Source: Solobacterium sp. (GTDB taxonomy: Bacteria > Bacillota_I > Bacilli_A > Erysipelotrichales > Erysipelotrichaceae). Taken from it: a DNA stretch of 12,467 nucleotides. Below the pieces are notes generated by a model. That model saw only the letters and a list, made by a program, of their open reading frames with translations, did no database searches and was not told where the DNA came from. Positions 1-6,471 of the stretch are shown here, one piece after another; within the stretch, counting starts at the first letter, position 1; every line of letters begins with the position of its first letter. The stretch spans positions 1 to 12,467 of the forward strand of contig JAFWCP010000358.1 of the NCBI GenBank assembly GCA_017536845.1. The letters are read 5' to 3'. The translations under genes were made by a program, and so were the position numbers.

Positions 1-38
1 ACCAGATAAACAATGGAAACAAATGAGTGAAGGGATTC

Positions 39-64
39 GTTGCTGCTGAAAGGCAATGAGCAAC
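39..64 (+). other. Inverted repeat upstream of the first gene
   Basis: GTTGCT (39-44) and AGCAAC (59-64) can pair as a 6 bp stem around a 14-nt loop, shortly before the ribosome site of the gene at 87. It may be a weak mRNA structure or a chance repeat. Nothing else is recognised in bases 1-86. Confidence 0.2.
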
Positions 65-86
65 AACATAGAAGGAGGCGGTTAAC

Positions 87-344
87 GTGTGTTACGGAAT
101 TCAGTGCATGATTGAAAATGCCAATAAGGCTGTTCTGAAAGCGCAGGAAGCAAAGTTCAAGGCAGAAAGGAAAGCCGAACTGAAGTCTCAGCAAAGAAAT
201 CTGGTAAAAAGTCTTTATGACGCAAAACTTCCAACGCCGCAAATGGCAGATATTTACGCGAACACTTACCACTGCGCTCCGTCCACTGCTGAAAAGCATG
301 TACACCGAATTCTGAAGAACCTCCGCGCAGAACAGTCAATCTGA
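87..344 (+). CDS. Small basic protein with possible helix-turn-helix, function unknown
   Basis: An 85-residue protein that I do not recognise. The GTG start is chosen because GGAGG (74-78) lies 8 nt upstream; the in-frame ATG at 108 has no comparable site. Residues about 10-45 are rich in Lys, Ala, Glu and Gln (KAQEAKFKAERKAELKSQQ) and should form a charged helix, perhaps a short coiled coil. Residues about 43-80 (LYDAKLPTPQMADIYANTY, then APSTAEKHVHRILKNL) have the helix-turn-helix-like spacing seen in small DNA-binding proteins. There are no membrane segments or signal peptide. The base composition looks lower in GC than the genes from 4503 onward, which suggests an accessory gene. A small regulator or nucleic-acid-binding protein is plausible but is inference. 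Confidence 0.6.
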   Translation: MCYGIQCMIENANKAVLKAQEAKFKAERKAELKSQQRNLVKSLYDAKLPTPQMADIYANTYHCAPSTAEKHVHRILKNLRAEQSI

Positions 345-683
345 CGGTAACGTGTTGCCAGTAAACTTGTACCTTTGATATCTGTTTTTCCGACAAGACA
401 GCATTCAGGGCCGGCATTTGCCGGCCCCGATTCAGTTCACAAACATCACTCTTATGAAAGAAGATCATCAGAGCTCTTCAGAACACCATGTACTGCCTTT
501 CCTTATGGGCAGCCTGTGCCCGTAATCCTGAATCCAGCTGTTCCCTTTTGCTGATGCTGATCATCAGAATACAGCACTGCACAGAAAACTGCAGCCAATC
601 CTTCAAGGAAAACTCACCTTTCTTCCATCCGTTTCAGCATGGCTGTATCTGCTGGCGTCTGATACAAGGAAAGCATGATCCTG
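345..683. other. Intergenic stretch between convergent genes
   Basis: This 339-base gap holds one clear structure, the hairpin at 408-427 listed separately. The open frames crossing it have no ribosome site and Cys/His-rich or low-complexity translations without family character. No tRNA, promoter pair or U-tract terminator is recognised for either flanking gene. Confidence 0.5.
408..427. other. Perfect GC-rich hairpin without a U-tract
   Basis: GGGCCGGC (408-415) and GCCGGCCC (420-427) form a perfect 8 bp stem around the 4-nt loop ATTT. Neither strand has a T-run immediately after it, so it is not a canonical intrinsic terminator. Lying 64 bp after the stop at 344, it could protect a 3' end, cause pausing, or act as a Rho-assisted terminator. 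Confidence 0.5.
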
Positions 684-2276
684 TCATGATGATGCCAATG
701 CCATCCTTTCCATCCGGCAGGCATGTTTTCCTGTCTCCCTGTCATACCATACCCCCACCAGCATGACATCACCCTGATACCCTTTCTTCTGAAGAAGCCC
801 GGCATACGCTTCTTCCAAATGGGCGATTGCATTCTCTGAAGGTCCGCCTTCCCGCATTTCCACCAGCGCAGGCAATACACCGCTGTCTTTCCGTGGCCTT
901 AGCAACACAGCCGCCAGGCCTTCAGCGGATGCCAGTTTCTCCCAGGCAATATAACTCCCGTCTTCTGAGTTGCAGAACGCTGTCGTAATCGCCACCCGGA
1001 GTATGCCTGCGTCACTGTACCGGCCTTTTGAATATCGGCTGTGAATCAGTTCAAAAACTGCTGATACGGTTTCTTCATCCATCTCTGCTATGGCTTCCAG
1101 CACGGCATCACTGCGTTCCACCATGTAACGATAAGGGCTGTGCAGCTGGCCTAATGCCTTCACAAAATACCGGCGGACTTCATAGTTTGGAATCGAAACA
1201 GTATGTGAAGCCCGATCATATGCCAGACAGCCAAGATGCGTCAGAAGGTTCAGGACATCATCTGTTGTATTGATCCGGGCAATGTCATAGTTGAAAACAT
1301 CCCTGTATACTTCCGTACGGCCCGTGTTCATCAGATCTTCCACGGCATCTTTCATCCTGTATACATCAAGGAACAGGTACTTTTCCAGAACTTTCACTGA
1401 TGCATCTGCTTCCCAATGACATGCAAATGTCCCTGTTTCCGCTGCCTGCAGCACGGAATACGGGCAGTAGACAGTGCCCAGACGCCGCATGGGGTATCCC
1501 TGATACCAGAGTTTCATTTCTTTCATGTCCACATGGTATTTCCGGCAGATTTCTTCCACTTCCGCTTCCGTAAAACCCAGATACTCCTCCTTCAGATTCT
1601 GCCATACCATGGTGTATTCATGATAGTCAGACAGCCCCGATTCCGTATTCATCCGCATCGGCGGCAGCAGGCCGGTCATGAAGGCCCCATCAAGGAAATG
1701 TGCCGTCAGGCTGGTTCGTGAAAGCAGACGCAGGAAACAGAAGTAATGCCACCGCAGATCAGGATCATCCTTGCCATGGTGAAAAACCAGGTCCATATCA
1801 TCAATGATGATGATAAACCTTCGGCCAGTCTGGTCCGCCACCCGGCAGAGATATTCAGGCAGATCATCATCCCGGCCGGGAACCACGGAAGGATACTCTT
1901 TGGCAAGATCCTCCTGCACCGCCCGGCAGATGTTATGCACAACAGGCTCACCGGCAATATGGTCTGCCGTGATGAAATCCTGCATGCGCAGAAAAAGGAC
2001 CGGATGGCTGTTCAGATGTTCCCGATATTCCGGATCCTTTTCCGCTGAAAGCCCGGCAAACAGATCTTTCGAATCACAGCCTGCAGAGTAATAGGCGGCA
2101 AGCATTTCACATGCCGTTGTCCTGCCGAAACGATGCGGCCTTGTCAGAACAACCTGGTCCTGTGTACTGAACAGAACGGAATTCATGTAGGTGACCAATG
2201 CTGTCTTATCGACATACCTGCCGCTCTGGATCAATGTTCTGAAATACTCGTTATCGGGATTGACGTATCTTCCCAT
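684..2276 (-). CDS. AAA-ATPase-like / PD-(D/E)XK nuclease (DUF1703-type) protein with altered catalytic motifs
   Basis: A 530-residue protein with the architecture of the AAA-ATPase-like plus DUF1703 family (PF09820/PF08011), common in gut Firmicutes and Bacteroidetes and of unsettled function. The start at 2276 is preferred over the ATG at 2300 because AGAGGA sits just upstream of it. Family landmarks are YVDKT (21-25), RPHRFGRT (46-53, P-loop position), IIIIDDMD (155-162, Walker B), WYQGY...CPYSVL (257-276), IPNYEVRRYF (362-371) and a C-terminal domain from about 390 ending in LLQKKGYQGDVMLVGVWYD. The usual RPRRFGKS Lys is Arg52. The usual GRxDLVL Asp position reads GLAAVLL (453-459), and the ExK motif reads EMR (473-475). 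The frame is intact over full length, so this is a divergent or possibly inactive member rather than an obvious pseudogene. It is a single-gene unit behind the terminator at 2358-2391. Confidence 0.85.
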   Translation of the reverse strand: MGRYVNPDNEYFRTLIQSGRYVDKTALVTYMNSVLFSTQDQVVLTRPHRFGRTTACEMLAAYYSAGCDSKDLFAGLSAEKDPEYREHLNSHPVLFLRMQDFITADHIAGEPVVHNICRAVQEDLAKEYPSVVPGRDDDLPEYLCRVADQTGRRFIIIIDDMDLVFHHGKDDPDLRWHYFCFLRLLSRTSLTAHFLDGAFMTGLLPPMRMNTESGLSDYHEYTMVWQNLKEEYLGFTEAEVEEICRKYHVDMKEMKLWYQGYPMRRLGTVYCPYSVLQAAETGTFACHWEADASVKVLEKYLFLDVYRMKDAVEDLMNTGRTEVYRDVFNYDIARINTTDDVLNLLTHLGCLAYDRASHTVSIPNYEVRRYFVKALGQLHSPYRYMVERSDAVLEAIAEMDEETVSAVFELIHSRYSKGRYSDAGILRVAITTAFCNSEDGSYIAWEKLASAEGLAAVLLRPRKDSGVLPALVEMREGGPSENAIAHLEEAYAGLLQKKGYQGDVMLVGVWYDRETGKHACRMERMALASS

Positions 2277-2357
2277 ATGGATTCCTCTTCTTTCCGGCAT
2301 TCACTGCCATAAGATGATTTTCCTGCTCTTCGGGAAGTTTTCAATATCAATTTGCAA

Positions 2358-2391
2358 GAAAAAAGGATGACCTGATTCAGATCATCCTTTG
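2358..2391 (-). terminator. Rho-independent terminator of the surface-protein gene
   Basis: Read on the minus strand, AAAGGATGA (from 2390) pairs with TCATCCTTT (2370-2362) and is followed by six T residues (2364-2359). The loop can extend the stem through CTGA/TCAG. It lies just past the stop at 2397 and separates that gene from the ATPase-like gene downstream. Confidence 0.85.
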
Positions 2392-2396
2392 CTCTG

Positions 2397-4208
2397 CTAT
2401 TCGACGTAGATGCCGGTTTCTTCATCGAAGTGGTGCTGCACACCATCGATTTCAACCCAGCCCTTTACCATGCCGCCAAGCACCGGGTCATAGTAATACT
2501 CGTTGCCCGCCTGGGCAGGATAGAGTGCCACCTGGTCGCCTTCCACGGTATACCAGCCTTTGATCATCCGGCCGTAGGCATCATATCTGACCCACTTGCC
2601 GGTCGCGCTTTCTTCCCCGTTGATCTCATAAGGCATCCAGACTTCCTTGTTGGCAGCCGCTGCACCGCCGCTGTCCGCATCCAGCCAGTACCAGGCATCG
2701 GTTGCCGGGTCATAGATTTCACGGCCGCGGTTGACGCCGTCCGCCCAGACACCGTTCGGATCGTTTTCCGTACCCTGGATTTCACCGTTTTCATACCAGT
2801 ACCTGCGGCCGCCGCTTTCGACAAACACGCAGTCAAGGCTGTTGTGGGTGACATCCACCTGCAGGGTCGTGCTCACCACGGTGCCGTTGCTGTTGGTGAC
2901 AAAGACACGGATTTCACAGCTTCCCATGCCCTTGGCGATGACCGTGCCGTCTTTGACTTCCGCAACTTCTGCGTCGGAGCTGCTTGTCTCATACGCTCTT
3001 TCATCCGGCAGGATCACCGGGTTCAGGTCATATCTTTCGCCGACGCCAAGATCAATGTGGTCGGTTTCCAGCGAAATGCTTTCCGCATCTCTGCGCGAAC
3101 CCCAGACCGCATACAGGTCCGTATCCTCATTGAAGACGGCAAAGCAGATGTCGCTCTTGGTGATGGCAGCTTCGCCGCCCTCTTCATAGCTCCAGCCAAG
3201 CAGTTCCTTCGTCGGATCATCGCTGAAGGCATCCACAACGTAAGCATATTCATACCCGCGCGGGGATTTCGATTCCAGCGTATCCACCTGTTCGCCATTG
3301 TTCTTGAGATATCCTTCCGAAGTATGGAAGGTCAGCCTGACCGTTTCCACATAGCGGGCATAGAAATCAAGATCCGAATTGACAATATAGGAAGCCAGGC
3401 CGGAATAGGAAACTTCCGGAATCTGCGACTGCTCGCTCAAAGCCCAGCCGGCAAAGGCAAGGTCGGGATTGGTCGCCACCGGCAGGATCCGGATGCCGAC
3501 GGCCGACCCGTCCGCCACATTCCACGTTCCTGCTTCCAGCTGCCGGTTGGCATACAGGGAGCCGCCCGAAGCATGGAAGGTGACGGTATGGATATCGCCG
3601 TAGATGGCATATAAGGTCATGTCACCGCTTGGTACATAGGCCCATAATTCCGCGTCGGAAGAGATGATCGGGTCGCCGCCCGGTTCCAGCGCAAAGCCGG
3701 CACACTTATAGCCTTCCTGAGCTGCCGACGGCATATTGGGCCAGGCCAGAGCATTGCCTAAAGCATAATCCTTGGCAACTCTGACCTTTACCTGGCCGGT
3801 GCCGTTCATGAACTGCCCATCACCGACATCGAAAATGATCTGGTTTCCGTCCGCCCAGACCGCGTAGAGCGTCTTGGACGTATCCATGACCACCTCATTG
3901 TACGTATCGGTCGGGATGACGTTGGGATTGCTGCGGGAAGAAGACCAGCCGACAAAGGCATACTTATCATCAGGATATGCCAGGGTATGGCTGCGCCGGG
4001 GATAGCGGTAGCCCGTCTCTCCTTCCTTCAGGGTATATTTCTCACGGAATACGGTCGTACCTTCTTTATCACAGTAGCCGCCGTTCATATTGAATTTCAC
4101 GATGATTTCGTTATCATTGCCGTGCCGTAAACGCAGACCGACGCCGACACCGACAGCCGCCAGCAGGGCAAGGCCTGTAACGACAACAGATTTTCTCAGT
4201 TTTCTCAT
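2397..4208 (-). CDS. Cell-surface protein: InlB-type repeats, Big_2 domain, wall-binding-type repeat tail
   Basis: A 603-residue extracytoplasmic protein. The start at 4208 is chosen over the upstream ATG at 4364 because GGAGG directly precedes it and the MRKLRK head plus hydrophobic stretch (8-24) then form a signal peptide or N-terminal anchor. I see no clear AxA cleavage site. Four divergent Listeria-Bacteroides (InlB B, PF09479-like) repeats follow, at about 34-119, 122-204, 206-287 and 289-370. Each opens with a VxFxxxxG strand and closes with a LYAVW-like strand (LYAVW, LYAIY, FYARY, LYAVW). Residues about 375-455 resemble a Big_2 Ig-like domain. The tail (about 460-603) carries EIYDPATDAWYWLDAD, GKWVRYDAYGRMIKGW and YYYDPVLGGMVKGW, related to choline/wall-binding repeats. 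No LPxTG sorting signal is present. An adhesin or wall-associated role is inferred; the ligand is unknown. Confidence 0.85.
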   Translation of the reverse strand: MRKLRKSVVVTGLALLAAVGVGVGLRLRHGNDNEIIVKFNMNGGYCDKEGTTVFREKYTLKEGETGYRYPRRSHTLAYPDDKYAFVGWSSSRSNPNVIPTDTYNEVVMDTSKTLYAVWADGNQIIFDVGDGQFMNGTGQVKVRVAKDYALGNALAWPNMPSAAQEGYKCAGFALEPGGDPIISSDAELWAYVPSGDMTLYAIYGDIHTVTFHASGGSLYANRQLEAGTWNVADGSAVGIRILPVATNPDLAFAGWALSEQSQIPEVSYSGLASYIVNSDLDFYARYVETVRLTFHTSEGYLKNNGEQVDTLESKSPRGYEYAYVVDAFSDDPTKELLGWSYEEGGEAAITKSDICFAVFNEDTDLYAVWGSRRDAESISLETDHIDLGVGERYDLNPVILPDERAYETSSSDAEVAEVKDGTVIAKGMGSCEIRVFVTNSNGTVVSTTLQVDVTHNSLDCVFVESGGRRYWYENGEIQGTENDPNGVWADGVNRGREIYDPATDAWYWLDADSGGAAAANKEVWMPYEINGEESATGKWVRYDAYGRMIKGWYTVEGDQVALYPAQAGNEYYYDPVLGGMVKGWVEIDGVQHHFDEETGIYVE

Positions 4209-4226
4209 GTCAGTCCTCCGGCCTTT

Positions 4227-4257
4227 ATTATACGTTGAAATAAAGGAATTTTGTCCA
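4227..4257 (-). promoter_or_regulatory. Promoter of the surface-protein gene
   Basis: On the minus strand a perfect TATAAT (complement of 4227-4232) lies 18 bp before the ATG at 4208. TGGACA (complement of 4252-4257) precedes it with a long 19 bp spacer. This leaves a very short leader carrying only the GGAGG ribosome site. Confidence 0.6.
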
Positions 4258-4407
4258 CAACATGCCGGACTGCCGTCAAAAACCCCTTTTATAAGCAATG
4301 AACATGAATGAGTGCATGCTTTCCCGCACGAATTGCAGATCACAGGATTGCATTTTTGTCTCATTGAGTATAAGATTTATATGCATCTTAGTATGCGTCC
4401 TTTCTTG

Positions 4408-4440
4408 AAGTGGAGTCCTGCATCAGCTCCACTTTTATTT
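4408..4440 (+). terminator. Orphan intrinsic terminator upstream of lrgA
   Basis: AAGTGGAG (4408-4415) and CTCCACTT (4427-4434) form a perfect 8 bp stem around an 11-nt loop, followed by TTATTTT. The T-rich tail is on the plus side only. No plus-strand gene precedes it, since the neighbour upstream runs leftward, so it would end an unannotated short transcript or an lrgA leader. TTGTCT (4355-4360) and TATATG (4379-4384) with an 18 bp spacer could be a weak promoter for such an RNA. Confidence 0.55.
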
Positions 4441-4444
4441 TGTC

Positions 4445-4473
4445 CCTGAATGGTGCTGAGACAATGGTATAAT
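4445..4473 (+). promoter_or_regulatory. Extended -10 promoter of lrgAB
   Basis: TGGTATAAT (4465-4473) is a perfect extended -10 element. The -35 position 17 bp upstream reads CCTGAA, which is weak, as extended -10 promoters tolerate. Transcription would begin near 4480, just before the AAAGGAG ribosome site at 4486-4492, and downstream of the orphan terminator. Confidence 0.65.
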
Positions 4474-4502
4474 TGTTGTTGATTTAAAGGAGATACCCCG
4501 CG

Positions 4503-4856
4503 ATGAAACTACTCAAACAATTCGGCATCATCCTGCTTGTGACATGTGTCGGTGAAATCATCCACAGCCTGCTGCCTCTGCCCATCCCCGGCAGCATCTA
4601 CGGCCTGGTGCTGATGTTCGTCCTGCTGTGCACGAAGGTCATCAAGCTCGAACACGTCCGCTCGGCAGCCGGTTTCCTGATTGAAATCATGCCGGTCATG
4701 TTCATTCCCGCCGCTGTCGGCCTCATTGATTCCTGGGATCAGCTGCAGCCCATCCTGATCCCGACCGTCGTCATTGTCCTCTCGTCCACCGTGATCGTCA
4801 TGGTGCTGACCGGCCTGACCGCCCAGTTCATCATCAAAAAGGAGGGCGCAAAATGA
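4503..4856 (+). CDS. lrgA: CidA/LrgA family holin-like membrane protein
   Basis: A 117-residue, very hydrophobic protein of the CidA/LrgA family (PF03788), at the usual length. The signatures LPLPIPGSIYGLVLMFVLL (24-42) and IMPVMFIPAAVGLID (62-76) are present, with four predicted membrane segments (about 5-22, 28-45, 58-76, 84-108). AAAGGAG lies 10 nt before the ATG. The frame overlaps lrgB by 4 bases, indicating translational coupling. Known members act with LrgB in the inner membrane. They have been linked to control of murein hydrolases and programmed lysis in Staphylococcus and to pyruvate uptake in other Firmicutes, and which applies here cannot be told. No LytSR-type regulator is in the window. 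The name lrgA rather than cidA follows the adjacent lrgB and is conventional. Confidence 0.9.
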   Translation: MKLLKQFGIILLVTCVGEIIHSLLPLPIPGSIYGLVLMFVLLCTKVIKLEHVRSAAGFLIEIMPVMFIPAAVGLIDSWDQLQPILIPTVVIVLSSTVIVMVLTGLTAQFIIKKEGAK

Positions 4857-5545
4857 ACAACATTGCTGCTGCTTCGGCATCTTTCGGCGTTGCCGTCAGC
4901 CTGCTGGCCTACTATGCCGGCACCCTGCTGAAAAAGAAATTCAATTCCGGCCTGGTCAACCCGCTGTTAATCGCCATTGTCCTGACAGTGATCTTCCTCA
5001 AGCTCACCGGCATCGAATATACGACCTACAACGGCACGGCAAAGAACCTGTCCTGGTTCCTGACCCCGGCCACCGTTTCCCTGGCCATCCCGTTATATGT
5101 CCAGATTGACCGGCTGAAGAAGAATATCAAGGCCATCATGATTTCCATCCTGGCCGGCTCCATTACGAGTTTCCTGTGCGTCTTCGTCATGGCATTGTTC
5201 TTCCATCTTGACCATGCCCAGTACGTCACCTTCCTGCCCAAGTCCATCACCACCGCCATCGGCATGAGCATTTCCGAAGAACTCGGCGGCATTGTCCCGA
5301 TCACCGTTGTGGCCATCATCGTCACCGGCATCTTCGGCAATATCATCGGCGAAGGCGTCCTGAAGCTGTTCCGGATTACCGACCCGGTCGCCAAAGGCCT
5401 TGCCATGAGCACCAGCGCCCATGCCATCGGCACTTCCAAAGCCATGGAAATGGGCGAAACCGAAGGCGCGATGTCTTCCCTGGCCATTGTCGTTGCCGGC
5501 ATCATCGCCGTTGTCGGTGCCTCCCTGTTTGCAGGTTTCATCTGA
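4853..5545 (+). CDS. lrgB: LrgB family membrane protein
   Basis: A 230-residue polytopic membrane protein of the LrgB/YohK family (PF04172), at full family length. Family blocks are visible: FLTPATVSLAIPLYVQ (69-84), LPKSITTAIGMSISEELGG (128-146) and DPVAKGLAMSTSAHAIGTSK (177-196) followed by MEMGETEGAMSSLAI. Several hydrophobic segments alternate with short loops, and the protein ends in a hydrophobic helix. Its ATG overlaps the lrgA stop (ATGA), and AAAGGAGGG lies just upstream inside lrgA. It is the partner of LrgA, with roles proposed in lysis control or pyruvate-type metabolite transport. The two-gene operon ends at the strong terminator at 5558-5594. Confidence 0.92.
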   Translation: MNNIAAASASFGVAVSLLAYYAGTLLKKKFNSGLVNPLLIAIVLTVIFLKLTGIEYTTYNGTAKNLSWFLTPATVSLAIPLYVQIDRLKKNIKAIMISILAGSITSFLCVFVMALFFHLDHAQYVTFLPKSITTAIGMSISEELGGIVPITVVAIIVTGIFGNIIGEGVLKLFRITDPVAKGLAMSTSAHAIGTSKAMEMGETEGAMSSLAIVVAGIIAVVGASLFAGFI

Positions 5546-5557
5546 TCCATAAAGACA

Positions 5558-5594
5558 AAGACGGGAAGCCGCATCGGGCCTCCCGTCTTTTTTA
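5558..5594. terminator. Bidirectional intrinsic terminator between lrgB and the hydrolase gene
   Basis: AAGACGGGA (5558-5566) pairs with TCCCGTCTT (5581-5589), followed on the plus strand by a T-run through 5593. On the minus strand the same hairpin is followed by a T-rich tract (TTTGTCTTT). It can therefore close both the lrgAB unit and the convergent MFS-hydrolase unit. Confidence 0.88.
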
Positions 5595-5616
5595 TGACTC
5601 TTTTTTGCCACGGCTT

Positions 5617-6471
5617 TCAGGATCTCTGCATGACTTCCTGGATAAAGGCAGACAGTTCTCTGCACACGGTATCCAGCGAGATCTCCAGAGCGTAGTGGCC
5701 GGCGTCCTTTAACAGAACGCACCTTGCCGCAGCAGAATCCTTCTGAAACAGTTCCAGTGCCCTTTCCCCGTCAATCTGGGCATCCCGGTCGCTTTCAAAC
5801 ACAAGCAGCGGGACATCCTTCAGAAGCTTCCGGTATTTCCCGGCATCCTGATACGTATTCTGCTCATCCCGGGCAAGGTCGATCTGCACCTCGTCAAACC
5901 CCCGCCTTTGCGCATAGTAGATATCCAGCGTATACGTATCCGGCGAAACCGCCGTAAACTTCCGGTTGCCCTGGGCATAGCGGGCAAACAATGCGGCCGG
6001 CTGGTATTTCTTGCTGAAGGAGGAGAGGGTTTCTTCATCCGGTTCTTTTTCCAGTTCCATGAAATCCTTATTCAGCAAGGTTTCCTCATATATTGTCTGG
6101 TTCTGGATGATGATGCCCTGCACCAGTTCCTTATGCCTTTTCAGCATCCGCAGAGCCACCGAAGCCCCGCAGTCAAACCCATACAGGAAGCACTTCTTCA
6201 CATTCAGGCGTTCCAGGCACTTCACTATAATCTCTTCAAAATGGTCCAGGGAATATACGAACTCCTCCCTGGCCGGCAGGTCCGACTGCCCAAAGCCGGG
6301 AAAATCAAAGGCAATGACATGGTACTGCTCCCTGAGCCTGTCCATCAGCCCGGCAAACATATGCGATGAGGAAGGAAACCCATGCAGCAATACCAGCACC
6401 GGCTGATTCTTTTCCCCCGCCTCACGGTAGAAGACGTGGGCATCGGATACAAGGATAAAGTCGTAGATCAT
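5617..6471 (-). CDS. Alpha/beta hydrolase, epoxide hydrolase/haloalkane dehalogenase-like, Asp nucleophile
   Basis: A 284-residue cytoplasmic alpha/beta-fold hydrolase with no signal peptide. The oxyanion motif HGFP (30-33) is the HGxP form typical of epoxide hydrolases. The strand-turn FDFPGFGQSD (55-64) follows. The nucleophile elbow reads GFDCGA (98-103), so the expected nucleophile is Asp100 rather than Ser. The acid is probably Asp228 or Asp230 (FESDRD) and the base His259 (DAGHY). Residues about 125-215 form the cap. An Asp nucleophile fits ester-intermediate hydrolysis of epoxides or halides; the substrate is unknown. The ATG overlaps the stop of the MFS gene (ATGA), with GGAGG just upstream, so the two are co-translated, suggesting that the transporter carries the hydrolase's substrate or product. 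Confidence 0.85.
   Translation of the reverse strand: MIYDFILVSDAHVFYREAGEKNQPVLVLLHGFPSSSHMFAGLMDRLREQYHVIAFDFPGFGQSDLPAREEFVYSLDHFEEIIVKCLERLNVKKCFLYGFDCGASVALRMLKRHKELVQGIIIQNQTIYEETLLNKDFMELEKEPDEETLSSFSKKYQPAALFARYAQGNRKFTAVSPDTYTLDIYYAQRRGFDEVQIDLARDEQNTYQDAGKYRKLLKDVPLLVFESDRDAQIDGERALELFQKDSAAARCVLLKDAGHYALEISLDTVCRELSAFIQEVMQRS

Noticed and set aside
614..880. Minus-strand frame overlapping the C-terminus of the ATPase-like gene, possible frameshift
   Set aside because: The main frame already contains the expected family C-terminus (LLQKKGYQGDVMLVGVWYD), so no frameshift is needed.
2430..3614. Long plus-strand open frame (394 codons) opposite the surface-protein gene
   Set aside because: It lies wholly antisense to a gene with clear repeat domains, has no ribosome site, and its translation shows no family motifs; high GC keeps the opposite frame open.
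4332..4352. Direct repeat ATTGCA (4332-4337, 4347-4352)
   Set aside because: Two 6 bp copies 15 bp apart are expected by chance in an AT-richer intergenic region, and they are not aligned with either promoter.
4209..4364. 52-codon N-terminal extension of the surface protein, Cys-rich
   Set aside because: It would cross the TATAAT promoter and bury the signal segment. GGAGG and a typical signal head support the start at 4208.
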